In this document: in pieces, positions 25,412 to 32,713 of the stretch | Numbering within the stretch: position 1 is the first letter of the stretch | Layout of the letters: each line of letters begins with the position of its first letter | DNA from: CALHVX01 sp039198065 | Lineage (GTDB): Bacteria; Pseudomonadota; Gammaproteobacteria; Pseudomonadales; Azotimanducaceae | Reading direction: 5' to 3' | DNA length: 64,000 bases | NCBI GenBank assembly: GCA_039198065.1 | Contig: JBCCTU010000006.1 | Coordinates: 62,001 to 126,000 of the forward strand | Notes under the pieces: model-generated | The model's database searches: none | Seen by the model: the letters and a program-made list of their open reading frames with translations, nothing else | What the model was told of the DNA's origin: nothing | Program-made: the position numbers and the translations under genes

Positions 25412-26683
25412 ATGAGTGATTCTGCTGATACGCCGATGGATGTCGAGGCGCTTCATTTGTTCGATACACAGGTTCAGGCCTGTCCCTATCCGGCTTACAA
25501 GCGGCTACGCGACGAATCGCCGGTGCACAAGTGCCCGGCGTCTGGCATGTATCTCGTGACTCGCTACGACGATGTCCGCCGGGTGCTGACGGACCCCGAG
25601 ACCTTTAGCAGCCGTACCCAGGGGTTGCGGGGCGGACCCGAGAGCGAAGCGCGTGCAAATGCGGTGACCGAGCTGTTCAAGTCGGAAGGGTGGGTGCCAG
25701 CGGCGACCCTGGCGGGCCGGGATGATCCGGAACACAAGCAGATGCGGTCGATCTTTAACCAGGCCTTTCGGCCGAGGGTTGTGCAGGAGCTCGACCCGGA
25801 AGTGCGCGATCTTGCGTATCAGCTCATTGATGACTTTCTGCCCGACGGGCATTGCGATTTCGTTCGGCAGTTTGCGATTCCGCTGCCGCTGCAGATCATC
25901 GGTACGCAGATGGGTGCAAATCCGGCAGACATCTGGAAGATCAAGAGCTGGACCGATGCCTTTTTCCACCGCATCAGCGTCATGTTGCCGAAGGAGCAGG
26001 AACTGGACACGGTGCGCAAAGAGATCGAAGCGCAGCACTACTTCCAACCGATTTTTGAAAAACTGCGCAAGAACCCGAACGGCACGCTCCTGAGTGAACT
26101 GGTCAATACGGTCATCGAAGAGTGGGGCCGACCCCTCACGGACAACGAGCTCCACGCTGAGATGATGGCCGATACCTTTGTTGGCGGCTCGGAAACGACG
26201 ACCAACGCCTTATCCGCGGGCGTTAAGCTGCTCATCGAAAATCCAGACGTCTGGGGCCGGCTCAAGGACGAGCCCGATAAGGTCAAAGTCTTTATCGAAG
26301 AAGTGCTGCGCCTTGAAAGCCCGGTGCAGAGCCTGATGCGGATCACCACTCGGGACGTCGAGCTTTCCGGTGGGGTGATTCCGAAGGGCAGCCTCGTGAA
26401 CGTTCGTTACGCGGCCGCCAATCGGGACGATCGGAAGTTTGATAACCCCGATGCCATCGACCTGGATCGTAAAAGCCCGGGCGCGCACATGGCCTTCGGA
26501 TCTGGCGTGCACCACTGCCTCGGCGCACCGCTCGCCCGCCGCGAATTAATCTGGAGCTTTACTGCGCTGCTCGAAAAGATCGACGAGATGTGGTTCTCTC
26601 CAGAAAAGAACGATTTCAGCTATCACCCGCACTATCTGTTGCGGTCCCTGAAACGCCTGGAGATTGAGTTTCGCCCGGCGTAA
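25412..26683 (+). CDS. Cytochrome P450
   Basis: A 423-residue soluble bacterial P450. The haem-binding loop FGSGVHHCLGAPLARRE places the thiolate ligand at Cys369. The I-helix oxygen-activating motif is FVGGSETTTN (acid–threonine pair present). The ExxR of the K helix is EEVLRLESPVQSL. GAGGAG lies just upstream of the ATG at 25412, which I prefer to a start 60 bases earlier inside the preceding gene. It needs ferredoxin and reductase partners, which are not in the window. The upstream SnoaL gene is probably co-transcribed. Substrate likely terpenoid, steroid or fatty acid in general terms only. Confidence 0.93.
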   Translation: MSDSADTPMDVEALHLFDTQVQACPYPAYKRLRDESPVHKCPASGMYLVTRYDDVRRVLTDPETFSSRTQGLRGGPESEARANAVTELFKSEGWVPAATLAGRDDPEHKQMRSIFNQAFRPRVVQELDPEVRDLAYQLIDDFLPDGHCDFVRQFAIPLPLQIIGTQMGANPADIWKIKSWTDAFFHRISVMLPKEQELDTVRKEIEAQHYFQPIFEKLRKNPNGTLLSELVNTVIEEWGRPLTDNELHAEMMADTFVGGSETTTNALSAGVKLLIENPDVWGRLKDEPDKVKVFIEEVLRLESPVQSLMRITTRDVELSGGVIPKGSLVNVRYAAANRDDRKFDNPDAIDLDRKSPGAHMAFGSGVHHCLGAPLARRELIWSFTALLEKIDEMWFSPEKNDFSYHPHYLLRSLKRLEIEFRPA

Positions 26684-26723
26684 GGCGCTCGAGCCAGCTC
26701 CGCGGCAGTTGATCAGAAGTTGA

Positions 26724-27317
26724 TCAGACTCGGGCGAGGCAGATGACGACGTCGTCCCGCGTCGCACTGCCAGTGAAGGTCTTCACGCGCCCGGCTCGGA
26801 ACCAGGAGCCGGTCCCCGTGGTGACGCCGCCATCCTTGTCCCAGCTGTCGCTCATCTTCTTGGCGATGTCTACGCCGACGTTGTCCACGCGGTAGACGAT
26901 AAAAGTACCGTCCTGAACGCCGTCGCCATCCAGGTCGCAGGCGTACTTGGTGTTGGCGGTAACCAGCAGGTCGACGAACGCACCGGCGTTGATGGGATTC
27001 TCCAGGTCGTTTTCGAGATAGGGGCCATCCCACCCAGGAATGGGCGCCTGGGCACCGTTGGCTACGTTCAGCATGAGCTGACGTTGGTGGGCCTTGGCGT
27101 CGTTCGGCGTATGGCGTGGCCAAGTACCGGTGTCTTCGTAGTAGCGGGCCACGACGCTGCTCAGCTCGTTCGCCTCCCTAATGAGCGCACTCACCCGAGC
27201 CTCCTGAATGGCGTTGAAGATTTGTGGCATGGCGACGGCTGCCAGGACGGTGATGACTGCCATGGCCCCGATCAGCTCCATCAGCGTAAAGCCCTTTACA
27301 TGGCTTTGATTCTTCAT
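26724..27317 (-). CDS. Orphan GspG/PilE-like pseudopilin
   Basis: A 197-residue class III signal protein. The leader of 8 residues ends VKG, then FTLMELIGAMAVITVLAAVA gives the exact prepilin-peptidase context with Glu at +5. The body PIPGWDGPYLENDLENPINA resembles the major pseudopilin GspG, and DLDGDGVQDGTFIVYRVDNV could hold a calcium loop. GAGGAA precedes the ATG at 27317. No secretion or pilus assembly genes are close, so it is an orphan that would need PilD and an assembly platform encoded elsewhere. Convergent with the P450; a 40-base gap holds a short direct repeat of GTTGATCAGA. Confidence 0.8.
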   Translation of the reverse strand: MKNQSHVKGFTLMELIGAMAVITVLAAVAMPQIFNAIQEARVSALIREANELSSVVARYYEDTGTWPRHTPNDAKAHQRQLMLNVANGAQAPIPGWDGPYLENDLENPINAGAFVDLLVTANTKYACDLDGDGVQDGTFIVYRVDNVGVDIAKKMSDSWDKDGGVTTGTGSWFRAGRVKTFTGSATRDDVVICLARV

Positions 27318-27519
27318 CTCGATTCCTCATACGACGGTGCTCCGGTCGCTCGTTGCGGAACCACCCTCGCTTAAGCGTAGGTCTCGGGGCGCTTTTTGCT
27401 CGGGTGAACTCGATCGATTCACGGCGGCAATTTGGGCGTCGTCACAGGGTGGATGTTCACGCGACGATCGGGGGAACAACAGGACACTGCGTGGACCCGG
27501 CGTTTTGAGAGGTACAGGA

Positions 27520-28047
27520 ATGAACGTTGTTTCCGGAGGAGGTGTGCTGGCACTGAGCGGACTGCTCATAGGTGCGCTGTCGGCCTGCGGATCGCAGTCG
27601 GATGCAACGCGCGAGTGGGAGGCGGTCGCAGGTACGGCGCTCGAAGTCAGCGACCGCTGGGTGCGGCAGCGGCTACCGGGTACCACCCGGACTGCCGGCT
27701 ATCTGACACTGCGCAACCCTGGCGCTACGCCGCTGGCCCTAGTCTCGGCGAGCATGCCGGAGGCGGCTGTGGTCGAGTTCCATCAGACGCTGCGGGACGG
27801 CGATCGCATGCGCATGGTTCGAGAGCAACCTGTCGTGCTTCCCCCCGGCGAGACTCTGGTATTCGAGCCTGGCGGGCGCCACATCATGATCCTCGGGCTG
27901 GCAGACGACTTGCCTGATCGCGTGACCCTAAGCTTTACGCTGGCACCCATCGCGGACCCCAAAGCTGACTCCAAAGCGGGGCGCGAGCCTGGGGTAGAGC
28001 GGCCGTTTACCCTCTCGTTCCCTGTGCGGGCCGTCATGGCGGAGTGA
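27520..28047 (+). CDS. PCu(A)C-type periplasmic copper chaperone, lipoprotein
   Basis: A 175-residue protein with a lipoprotein signal (GVLALSGLLIGALSAC, Cys23). The copper site matches the PCu(A)C consensus H-x10-M-x21-H-x-M exactly: His88, Met99, His121 and Met123, in EFHQTL, MRM and GGRHIMI. Such proteins deliver Cu(I) to the CuA or CuB centre of haem-copper oxidases from the periplasmic side. AGGTACAGGA precedes the ATG at 27520; 61 upstream in-frame residues are rejected. No oxidase or SCO1 gene is adjacent. The next gene is 330 bases away. Confidence 0.9.
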   Translation: MNVVSGGGVLALSGLLIGALSACGSQSDATREWEAVAGTALEVSDRWVRQRLPGTTRTAGYLTLRNPGATPLALVSASMPEAAVVEFHQTLRDGDRMRMVREQPVVLPPGETLVFEPGGRHIMILGLADDLPDRVTLSFTLAPIADPKADSKAGREPGVERPFTLSFPVRAVMAE

Positions 28048-28377
28048 AATACTCCGTCAGCCCGGCCGAAAACGCTGGACGTTCACGAAGCCTTGACGTA
28101 TGTTCACCCTCAAGTATTCAAAAATTCGAATATATAGATTCATAAAATAGAATCAAAAGCGTGTCAAAGCGCCTAGTGCGCGATAACCCAGCAGCCACGG
28201 GGCTCCGCTTGCACCACTCTCCGGAGCAGGCAACGGGGCACACCCTAAATCCTGAAGGACTAACCCTGCCGGCTGCTTCCCGCGCTGATTCGAATGCTTG
28301 GAGTTCCCCGCTCATTGGTAGCGGATTAGACGGTGTCCTGCGCGCTGCGCGACGGCCCGTCAGCGGGAAGAGACGTT
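28048..28377 (+). other. 330-base intergenic region: AT-rich block and long ArsR leader
   Basis: No credible gene was found. An AT-rich block (28111–28160) is set in GC-rich sequence and carries probable operator sequences. The following stretch of about 220 bases is GC-rich, with an inverted repeat GCTCCG/CGGAGC (28202–28207 with 28222–28227), and leads into the ArsR gene. If transcription begins near the AT-rich block, this is a long untranslated leader. Confidence 0.45.
28124..28154. promoter_or_regulatory. Candidate ArsR-type operator cluster
   Basis: The perfect octamer palindrome ATTCGAAT is at 28124–28131. An inverted repeat GATTC-N8-GAATC spans 28137–28154. A second ATTCGAAT is at 28288–28295. 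ArsR-family regulators often bind AT-rich dyads with ATTC/GAAT half sites upstream of their own operon, and the next gene is an ArsR regulator. Binding is inferred. Confidence 0.42.
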
Positions 28378-28740
28378 ATGCCCAGTCGCAAGCTGGTCGC
28401 GCGAGAGCTCGCGGAAGTATTCAAGGTACTTGCGCACCCTGATCGCATTCGCGTTATCGAAGAACTCCGTCTTGATGAACAAGACGTCGCAACGCTTGCC
28501 GCTCGCCTGGAACTCTCGGCAAGTCGCGTCTCCCAACATCTGAGCCTGTTGCGTGCTCACCGCATGGTGGACGAAGAGCGCGACGGACGCCGTCATCTGT
28601 ATCACCTGGTTCAGCCCGAGCTGGCGGCATGGATTATCGACGCCTTGTCGTTCGTCGAAGCCCGTGGGCACAGCTTGTCGGCTGCCAGTATCGACAGTGT
28701 TCGCCGCCAGTGGAGCGGCGACACGGGGAGCGGCTCATGA
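28378..28740 (+). CDS. ArsR-family transcriptional regulator
   Basis: A 120-residue winged-helix repressor: LAEVFKVLAHPDRIRVIEEL, DEQDVATLAARLELSASRVS, QHLSLLRAHRMVDEERDGRR (recognition helix and wing), HLYHLVQ. It has no cysteine at all, so it is not a thiol-based arsenic, cadmium or redox sensor of the usual type. GGGAAGAG precedes the ATG at 28378. The SulP transporter gene follows 87 bases after the stop, so this regulator probably controls that operon, responding to an unknown ligand. The 330-base upstream region carries candidate operators. Confidence 0.88.
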   Translation: MPSRKLVARELAEVFKVLAHPDRIRVIEELRLDEQDVATLAARLELSASRVSQHLSLLRAHRMVDEERDGRRHLYHLVQPELAAWIIDALSFVEARGHSLSAASIDSVRRQWSGDTGSGS

Positions 28741-28827
28741 GCCGCCGGAAGGGCCGCTTAAGAGGCTGCAGCGTCTCAGTGTTGCTTGCTGCCAATCATT
28801 CCAGGGTATGACCCGGAGGTTATCCAA

Positions 28828-30474
28828 ATGAAATTTTTCGACTTCTCCAACATGCGCGGCGATGTGTATGGCGGTTTAACCGCTGGCATCGTGGCGCTGC
28901 CGCTCGCGCTCGCCTTCGGTGAAGCCTCCGGTGCCGGGCCCATCGCGGGCCTCTGGGGCGCGATTTTTGTTGGCTTCTTTGCCTCGTTGTTTGGCGGTAC
29001 CGGCGCTCAGGTTTCCGGCCCGACCGGACCGATGGTGGTTGTGTTTGCAGGCATCTTTGCGTCCTTGTCCGGGAATCCTGCGCTTGTGTTCGCGGCCGTT
29101 GTACTCGCCGGGGTCTTGCAGATCCTCTTTGGGGTGCTTCGGCTTGGTCAGTACATCCGCCTTGTGCCTTATCCCGTGATCTCCGGATTCATGAGTGGGA
29201 TTGGCTGCATCATCATCGCGCTGCAGGCCTCGAGATTGTTAGGTCACGAGCCCGACGGTGGGGGCACGATTGCCGCGTTGCAGGCCATCCCGAGCGCCGT
29301 GCTTTCCCCTAATGGTGCGGCCACGGTAATCGGCGTCGTGTCTCTTGCCACGGTGTTTGCCTGGCCCGCCAGCTGGGGGCGCTATCTTCCTGGTCCTCTA
29401 GCTGCCCTGATTGTTGGCACCATCCTCGGTCAGATCATCATTGGGGCGCCCTTGCTTGGCGACATACCGACCGGTCTGCCGAGCTTCGTCATGCCCGAGT
29501 TCACCGCTGAGACCTTCCGCCTGGTGCTCGAGGCTTCTGTGATTTTGGCGGCGCTCGGTGCCATCGATAGCCTGCTTACGTCGCTCGTTGCCGACAACAT
29601 GACCCGTACCCGCCACGATTCGGACCGGGAGCTCATCGGTCAGGGTATCGGTAACACGGTGGCCGGACTCTTCGGTGCGATTCCCGGTGCCGGCGCTACG
29701 ATGCGTACGGTGGTCAACATCCGGACCGGTGGTGCCACGAAGATTTCGGGCATGCTGCACTCGCTGGTGCTGGTCGTGATCGTCGTAAGCCTTGCACCGT
29801 TGGCGGCACTCATTCCCCACGCGGTTCTCGCCGGTATTCTTGTGAAGGTCGGGTACGACATCATTGATGTGGCGTACCTCAAGCGCGCGCACCGCGGTCC
29901 TCGCTGGGATCTCGTCCTCATGATGATTGTGTTGGGTCTGACAGTCTTCGTTGACCTCATTACGGCCGTGGGTGTCGGCGTCGTTATGGCGGCGCTGGCG
30001 TTCGTCAAACGGCTCGCCGACACGCAGCTCCAATCCCTTGGCATCGAGCCGACGGCAACCAGCGACGAGGAGCAACAGCTGTTGGCGACCGGCCGCGGTC
30101 GGGTGATGCTGTTTGACTTCGCTGGACCCTTGAGCTTCGGTGCCGCTGCCGATCTCGGGCATCAGGTTCGTGAGCGCTCAGACGGTACGTCCCAAGCGAT
30201 CATCCTCGACTTCTCGCGCTTGTCCTTCATCGACGTGTCGGCGGCCCGCGCTGTGGAGACCATTGCCTGTGACGGTCGTCAGGCGGGTAAGACGGTCTAC
30301 GTGACCGGTATGAATGAAGAGGTTAGGAGTGTCCTGGCGGGCCTCAATGCCGACCACTGCCTGCCGGCAGACACGCGATTTGATACGCGTGTCGAAGCGC
30401 TCCGGGTCGCCGTTGCCGCGATCAAGGACTCGCCGTCGGGAGGTCGTGCAGCGACACCGGCTTTCAGCAGCTGA
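28828..30474 (+). CDS. SulP-family anion transporter with STAS domain
   Basis: A 548-residue inner-membrane transporter of the SLC26/SulP family. RGDVYGGLTAGIVALPLALA and FGEASGAGPIAGLWGAIFVG open the first repeat. FGGTGAQVSGPTGPMVVVFA is the anion-binding region. GNTVAGLFGAIPGAGATMRT and VNIRTGGATKISGMLHSLVL lie in the second repeat. The cytoplasmic STAS domain runs from about residue 430 (VMLFDFAGPLSFGAAADLGH, AIILDFSRLSFIDVSAARAV). GGAGG 8 bases before the ATG at 28828 fixes the start. Substrate may be sulphate or bicarbonate; no carbonic anhydrase is adjacent. Probably in one operon with the ArsR gene. Confidence 0.9.
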   Translation: MKFFDFSNMRGDVYGGLTAGIVALPLALAFGEASGAGPIAGLWGAIFVGFFASLFGGTGAQVSGPTGPMVVVFAGIFASLSGNPALVFAAVVLAGVLQILFGVLRLGQYIRLVPYPVISGFMSGIGCIIIALQASRLLGHEPDGGGTIAALQAIPSAVLSPNGAATVIGVVSLATVFAWPASWGRYLPGPLAALIVGTILGQIIIGAPLLGDIPTGLPSFVMPEFTAETFRLVLEASVILAALGAIDSLLTSLVADNMTRTRHDSDRELIGQGIGNTVAGLFGAIPGAGATMRTVVNIRTGGATKISGMLHSLVLVVIVVSLAPLAALIPHAVLAGILVKVGYDIIDVAYLKRAHRGPRWDLVLMMIVLGLTVFVDLITAVGVGVVMAALAFVKRLADTQLQSLGIEPTATSDEEQQLLATGRGRVMLFDFAGPLSFGAAADLGHQVRERSDGTSQAIILDFSRLSFIDVSAARAVETIACDGRQAGKTVYVTGMNEEVRSVLAGLNADHCLPADTRFDTRVEALRVAVAAIKDSPSGGRAATPAFSS

Positions 30475-30480
30475 GGGACC

Positions 30481-31305
30481 TCAACCGCGCGGCAGCAACG
30501 CCAGCTGCCGCGACTGGGCGACGAGTTCGCCGTCCTGGGTCCACAGTTCGCCGTCTTCCTCGAGCATCCCCCCGCTAACGAAACGACTCGTGAACTGTGC
30601 CATCAGCCAGTCGGCCGGGGGCCGCGAGCGAATGTGGCAGGTCAGTTCTACTGTCGGCGTCCAGGCCACGGGCAAATTGGCGTTGAAGATCGTCGGCGGA
30701 AACGCGTCGAGGGCCGTCAGCAGTGCCAGCGTGTCCATGGGTTCGTCGTTCCGGAGGCGGAACCAGCCGCGCATGCGGGCGTCACCACTCGGTGTGGCGG
30801 TGAGAAAGCCCGCATCCCGCGGGTCGAGCCGCAGATCGACCTTGCTGTGAAACGCGGGTGGAACCGCCCCGTTCCCGGCGGCGGGTTCCTCCGCCTGCAC
30901 GTGACCGAGGTGCCGATTGCACTCCTCTAGAGGGGTTACGTCCGGTGCACCATCTAAGCGGCGAATGTCTGAGATCGGCTGTGCCAGGTCACCGAAGGAT
31001 CCCAGCAGTGCCAGCATGGGTTTGCCTTCGGCATCTGCGAGTCGCCCGCTGACCGTCGCGAACAAGCGCCCGGTCTTTACCGTTTCGCATTCGAGCGACA
31101 CCGGTCCCGGCCGGCCCGGACGCAGATAGTGCGCCGTGAGCGTCACAGGATCCGGTCGCTCGGTGTGATGGCTGAGTGCGCGAGCAGCGAGGCTCAACAG
31201 GTAGCCGCCGTTGGCGTTACCAGCAATGTCCCAACCCTCGGCGATAGTGCCGCGGTAGTGGCCGGGGGTGGTGCAATCCATGGCCGTTGCCGCTGCGAAG
31301 CTCAT
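30481..31305 (-). CDS. Acyl-CoA thioesterase-family double hotdog protein
   Basis: A 274-residue double-hotdog protein of the TesB-like group. It contains GTIAEGWDIAGNANGGYLLS (first hotdog entry), RPDPVTLTAHYLRPGRPGPV, VKTGRLFATVSGRLAD, then a second hotdog with TALDAFPPTIFNANLPVAWT, PTVELTCHIRSRPPADWLMA and DGELWTQDGELVAQSRQLAL. These enzymes hydrolyse acyl-CoA to the free acid and CoA. The ATG at 31305 gives the family N-terminus; a start 30 bases upstream would add only basic residues. It is convergent with SulP, with a 6-base gap. Substrate chain length unknown. Confidence 0.85.
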   Translation of the reverse strand: MSFAAATAMDCTTPGHYRGTIAEGWDIAGNANGGYLLSLAARALSHHTERPDPVTLTAHYLRPGRPGPVSLECETVKTGRLFATVSGRLADAEGKPMLALLGSFGDLAQPISDIRRLDGAPDVTPLEECNRHLGHVQAEEPAAGNGAVPPAFHSKVDLRLDPRDAGFLTATPSGDARMRGWFRLRNDEPMDTLALLTALDAFPPTIFNANLPVAWTPTVELTCHIRSRPPADWLMAQFTSRFVSGGMLEEDGELWTQDGELVAQSRQLALLPRG

Positions 31306-31435
31306 CGTTGATCGTCTCCGTCGTTTCTGATGCACGGGCTACCTACGGATGGGTCAGCCGTCCGCGCAAGACGTTGCCGTGGCGTTTCGAATAGCATTCG
31401 TCGCGGAGCTTAGGGCGCCGCTCATCAAAGCGCCG

Positions 31436-32134
31436 CTAAGCGGCGTCCGGATCGGAAGTGAGGGCTGGACCGTCGCTGCGCTCAAGGGTCGTAAAAGTTT
31501 CAACGGCAGCACGGCGGAGCCGGGTTAGTGTTTGGGTCGGCTCCCCCAGAGGAATCATGGTGGCGAGGGCGTGATGGCTGGGCACGCCAAGCAACGCTTG
31601 CACCTCGGCTTCTGCTGGCGCCAGGAAGGTTGTTGTTACGCCGCCCAGTCCTTCGTTGCGGGCGGCGAGAAGGATGTTCCAGACGAACGGGTAGATCGAG
31701 CATCCTGAGATGAGACCGACACGATCCAGCATGGAATCCATACTTGCAACGACACTTAGATCGACAAATACGAACAGCAGCACCGGTGCGTTGATCATCG
31801 ACAGCAGGCCGGCCTCGTTAATGGGCGTTGCTTCAATTTCCTCGGGGCTAAGTGCCGTAGGCACGATCGTGTTCCAGGGATTCTCACCGGCCTTGCGTTG
31901 CGCAAGGTAGCGCTGCCAGGTCGGCCGAATCAGTGGCAGCAACTGGTCTCTGGTTTCCTGCGATCGGACGACCACGACTTTCCAGCCCTGCCGGTTGCCG
32001 CCGCTTGGGGCGAAGCGCGCAGACTCAAGAATCCGATAGACCTGCGCATCGCTCACCGGTGTGTCGGTAAACGTTCGCGCCGCGAAGGTGGTGCGCATGA
32101 TTTCGTATAAGGGTTGGGAGTCCGTCGTCGCCAT
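31436..32134 (-). CDS. Nitroreductase-family FMN oxidoreductase
   Basis: A 232-residue FMN enzyme. LYEIMRTTFAARTFTDTPVS and ILESARFAPSGGNRQGWKVV are the N-terminal flavin-binding signatures (the usual RRSxRxF reads AARTF here). WNILLAARNEGLGGVTTTFL is the central helix, and MIPLGEPTQT is the C-terminal strand. Natural substrates of such proteins include quinones, nitroaromatics and activated double bonds. The ATG at 32134 has little Shine-Dalgarno. It lies 130 bases downstream of the thioesterase on the same strand order but is the upstream gene; co-transcription is possible. Confidence 0.88.
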   Translation of the reverse strand: MATTDSQPLYEIMRTTFAARTFTDTPVSDAQVYRILESARFAPSGGNRQGWKVVVVRSQETRDQLLPLIRPTWQRYLAQRKAGENPWNTIVPTALSPEEIEATPINEAGLLSMINAPVLLFVFVDLSVVASMDSMLDRVGLISGCSIYPFVWNILLAARNEGLGGVTTTFLAPAEAEVQALLGVPSHHALATMIPLGEPTQTLTRLRRAAVETFTTLERSDGPALTSDPDAA

Positions 32135-32218
32135 AGCTGGTCCGATCGTGGGTTAACGGTCCAGCAGTGTGCCACGGACCGGGAGCGGTCCGTGGCGGCG
32201 GTGGCGGTCGCTCTTGAG

Positions 32219-32632
32219 TCAGCAGTTCGACCAGCCAAAGGACGTGTACACGCAGCCGTCGCCGGTGCCACCTACGGCACCGCCGGCGGCGTTGCTCCAG
32301 TGGTTCCAGTTGCCCTGACTGTCCCGGGAGCCGCTGCCGTAGCGGCTGTGGACGTCGGAGCTGCCGCTGCCACCCTGGCCTAAGCAGCCGCTGGTGCCAT
32401 TGGTCAGGTTCACCCAGCAGCCGAGCGCGTTGACGAGGTAGTTTCCTGGGGCGATGCGGGTGCCGATCTGCGCTTCGAGCTGGCGCAGCTGAACGACGCT
32501 GAGCTGGGTGCCGTTGATGGCTACCGGGGCCATACCGTTGGCTGCGACGTCTAGCGAGGTGAGGCTTGCCAGTGCGCTGAGGCAGAGGCAGAGCACTGTT
32601 TTGAGTAGTCGTTGGTCCTTTGAATGCTTCAT
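32219..32632 (-). CDS. Small secreted protein under a hairpin-buried ribosome binding site
   Basis: A 137-residue exported protein. The signal peptide is LLKTVLCLCLSALASLTSLD with cleavage near VAA. The mature part holds APVAINGTQLSVVQLRQLEA, then RIAPGNYLVNALGCWVNLTN, a glycine- and serine-rich middle (GGSGSSDVHSRYGSGSRDSQ) and a closing cysteine segment GDGCVYTSFGWSNC. I recall similar small secreted proteins in related bacteria but no function. GGAG before the ATG at 32632 decides the start, and that GGAG is the end of a 13-bp perfect hairpin. The porin gene lies 69 bases upstream on the same strand, so the two are probably one transcript with the second gene translationally controlled. 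Confidence 0.68.
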   Translation of the reverse strand: MKHSKDQRLLKTVLCLCLSALASLTSLDVAANGMAPVAINGTQLSVVQLRQLEAQIGTRIAPGNYLVNALGCWVNLTNGTSGCLGQGGSGSSDVHSRYGSGSRDSQGNWNHWSNAAGGAVGGTGDGCVYTSFGWSNC

Positions 32633-32640
32633 GGTGTGTT

Positions 32641-32682
32641 CTCCGGTTGCTGGTGTCTTTAGGTCACACCCAGCAACCGGAG
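32641..32682 (-). promoter_or_regulatory. 13-bp perfect hairpin that sequesters a Shine-Dalgarno sequence
   Basis: On the minus strand CTCCGGTTGCTGG (32682–32670) pairs without mismatch with CCAGCAACCGGAG (32653–32641), with a 16-base loop. The final GGAG is the only Shine-Dalgarno of the gene starting at 32632, 8 bases away. The stem can extend by 3 bp past one bulged G. The loop GGTGTG can also pair with CACACC between the stem and the ATG, which would make a pseudoknot. No T run follows, so it is not a simple terminator. This looks like a translational switch, thermosensor or stability element. Confidence 0.7.
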
Positions 32683-32692
32683 GGTTCACCGT

Positions 32693-32713
32693 TACCGGCG
32701 GTCAGCGCCGGTA
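32693..32713. repeat. Inverted repeat over the porin stop codon
   Basis: TACCGGCG (32693–32700) and CGCCGGTA (32706–32713) form a perfect 8-bp stem with a 5-base loop that includes the stop codon of the porin gene at 32702. There is no U tract, so it is more likely an mRNA 3'-protecting or attenuating hairpin than a full terminator. It is the first of two hairpins between the porin and the next gene. Confidence 0.6.

Noticed and set aside
28161..28442. 93-codon frame in the ArsR leader
   Set aside because: No ribosome binding site, no protein-like composition, and it runs into the ArsR gene out of frame.
29398..30162. 254-codon minus-strand frame inside SulP
   Set aside because: Antisense shadow, histidine- and arginine-rich, opposite a well-supported transporter and STAS domain.
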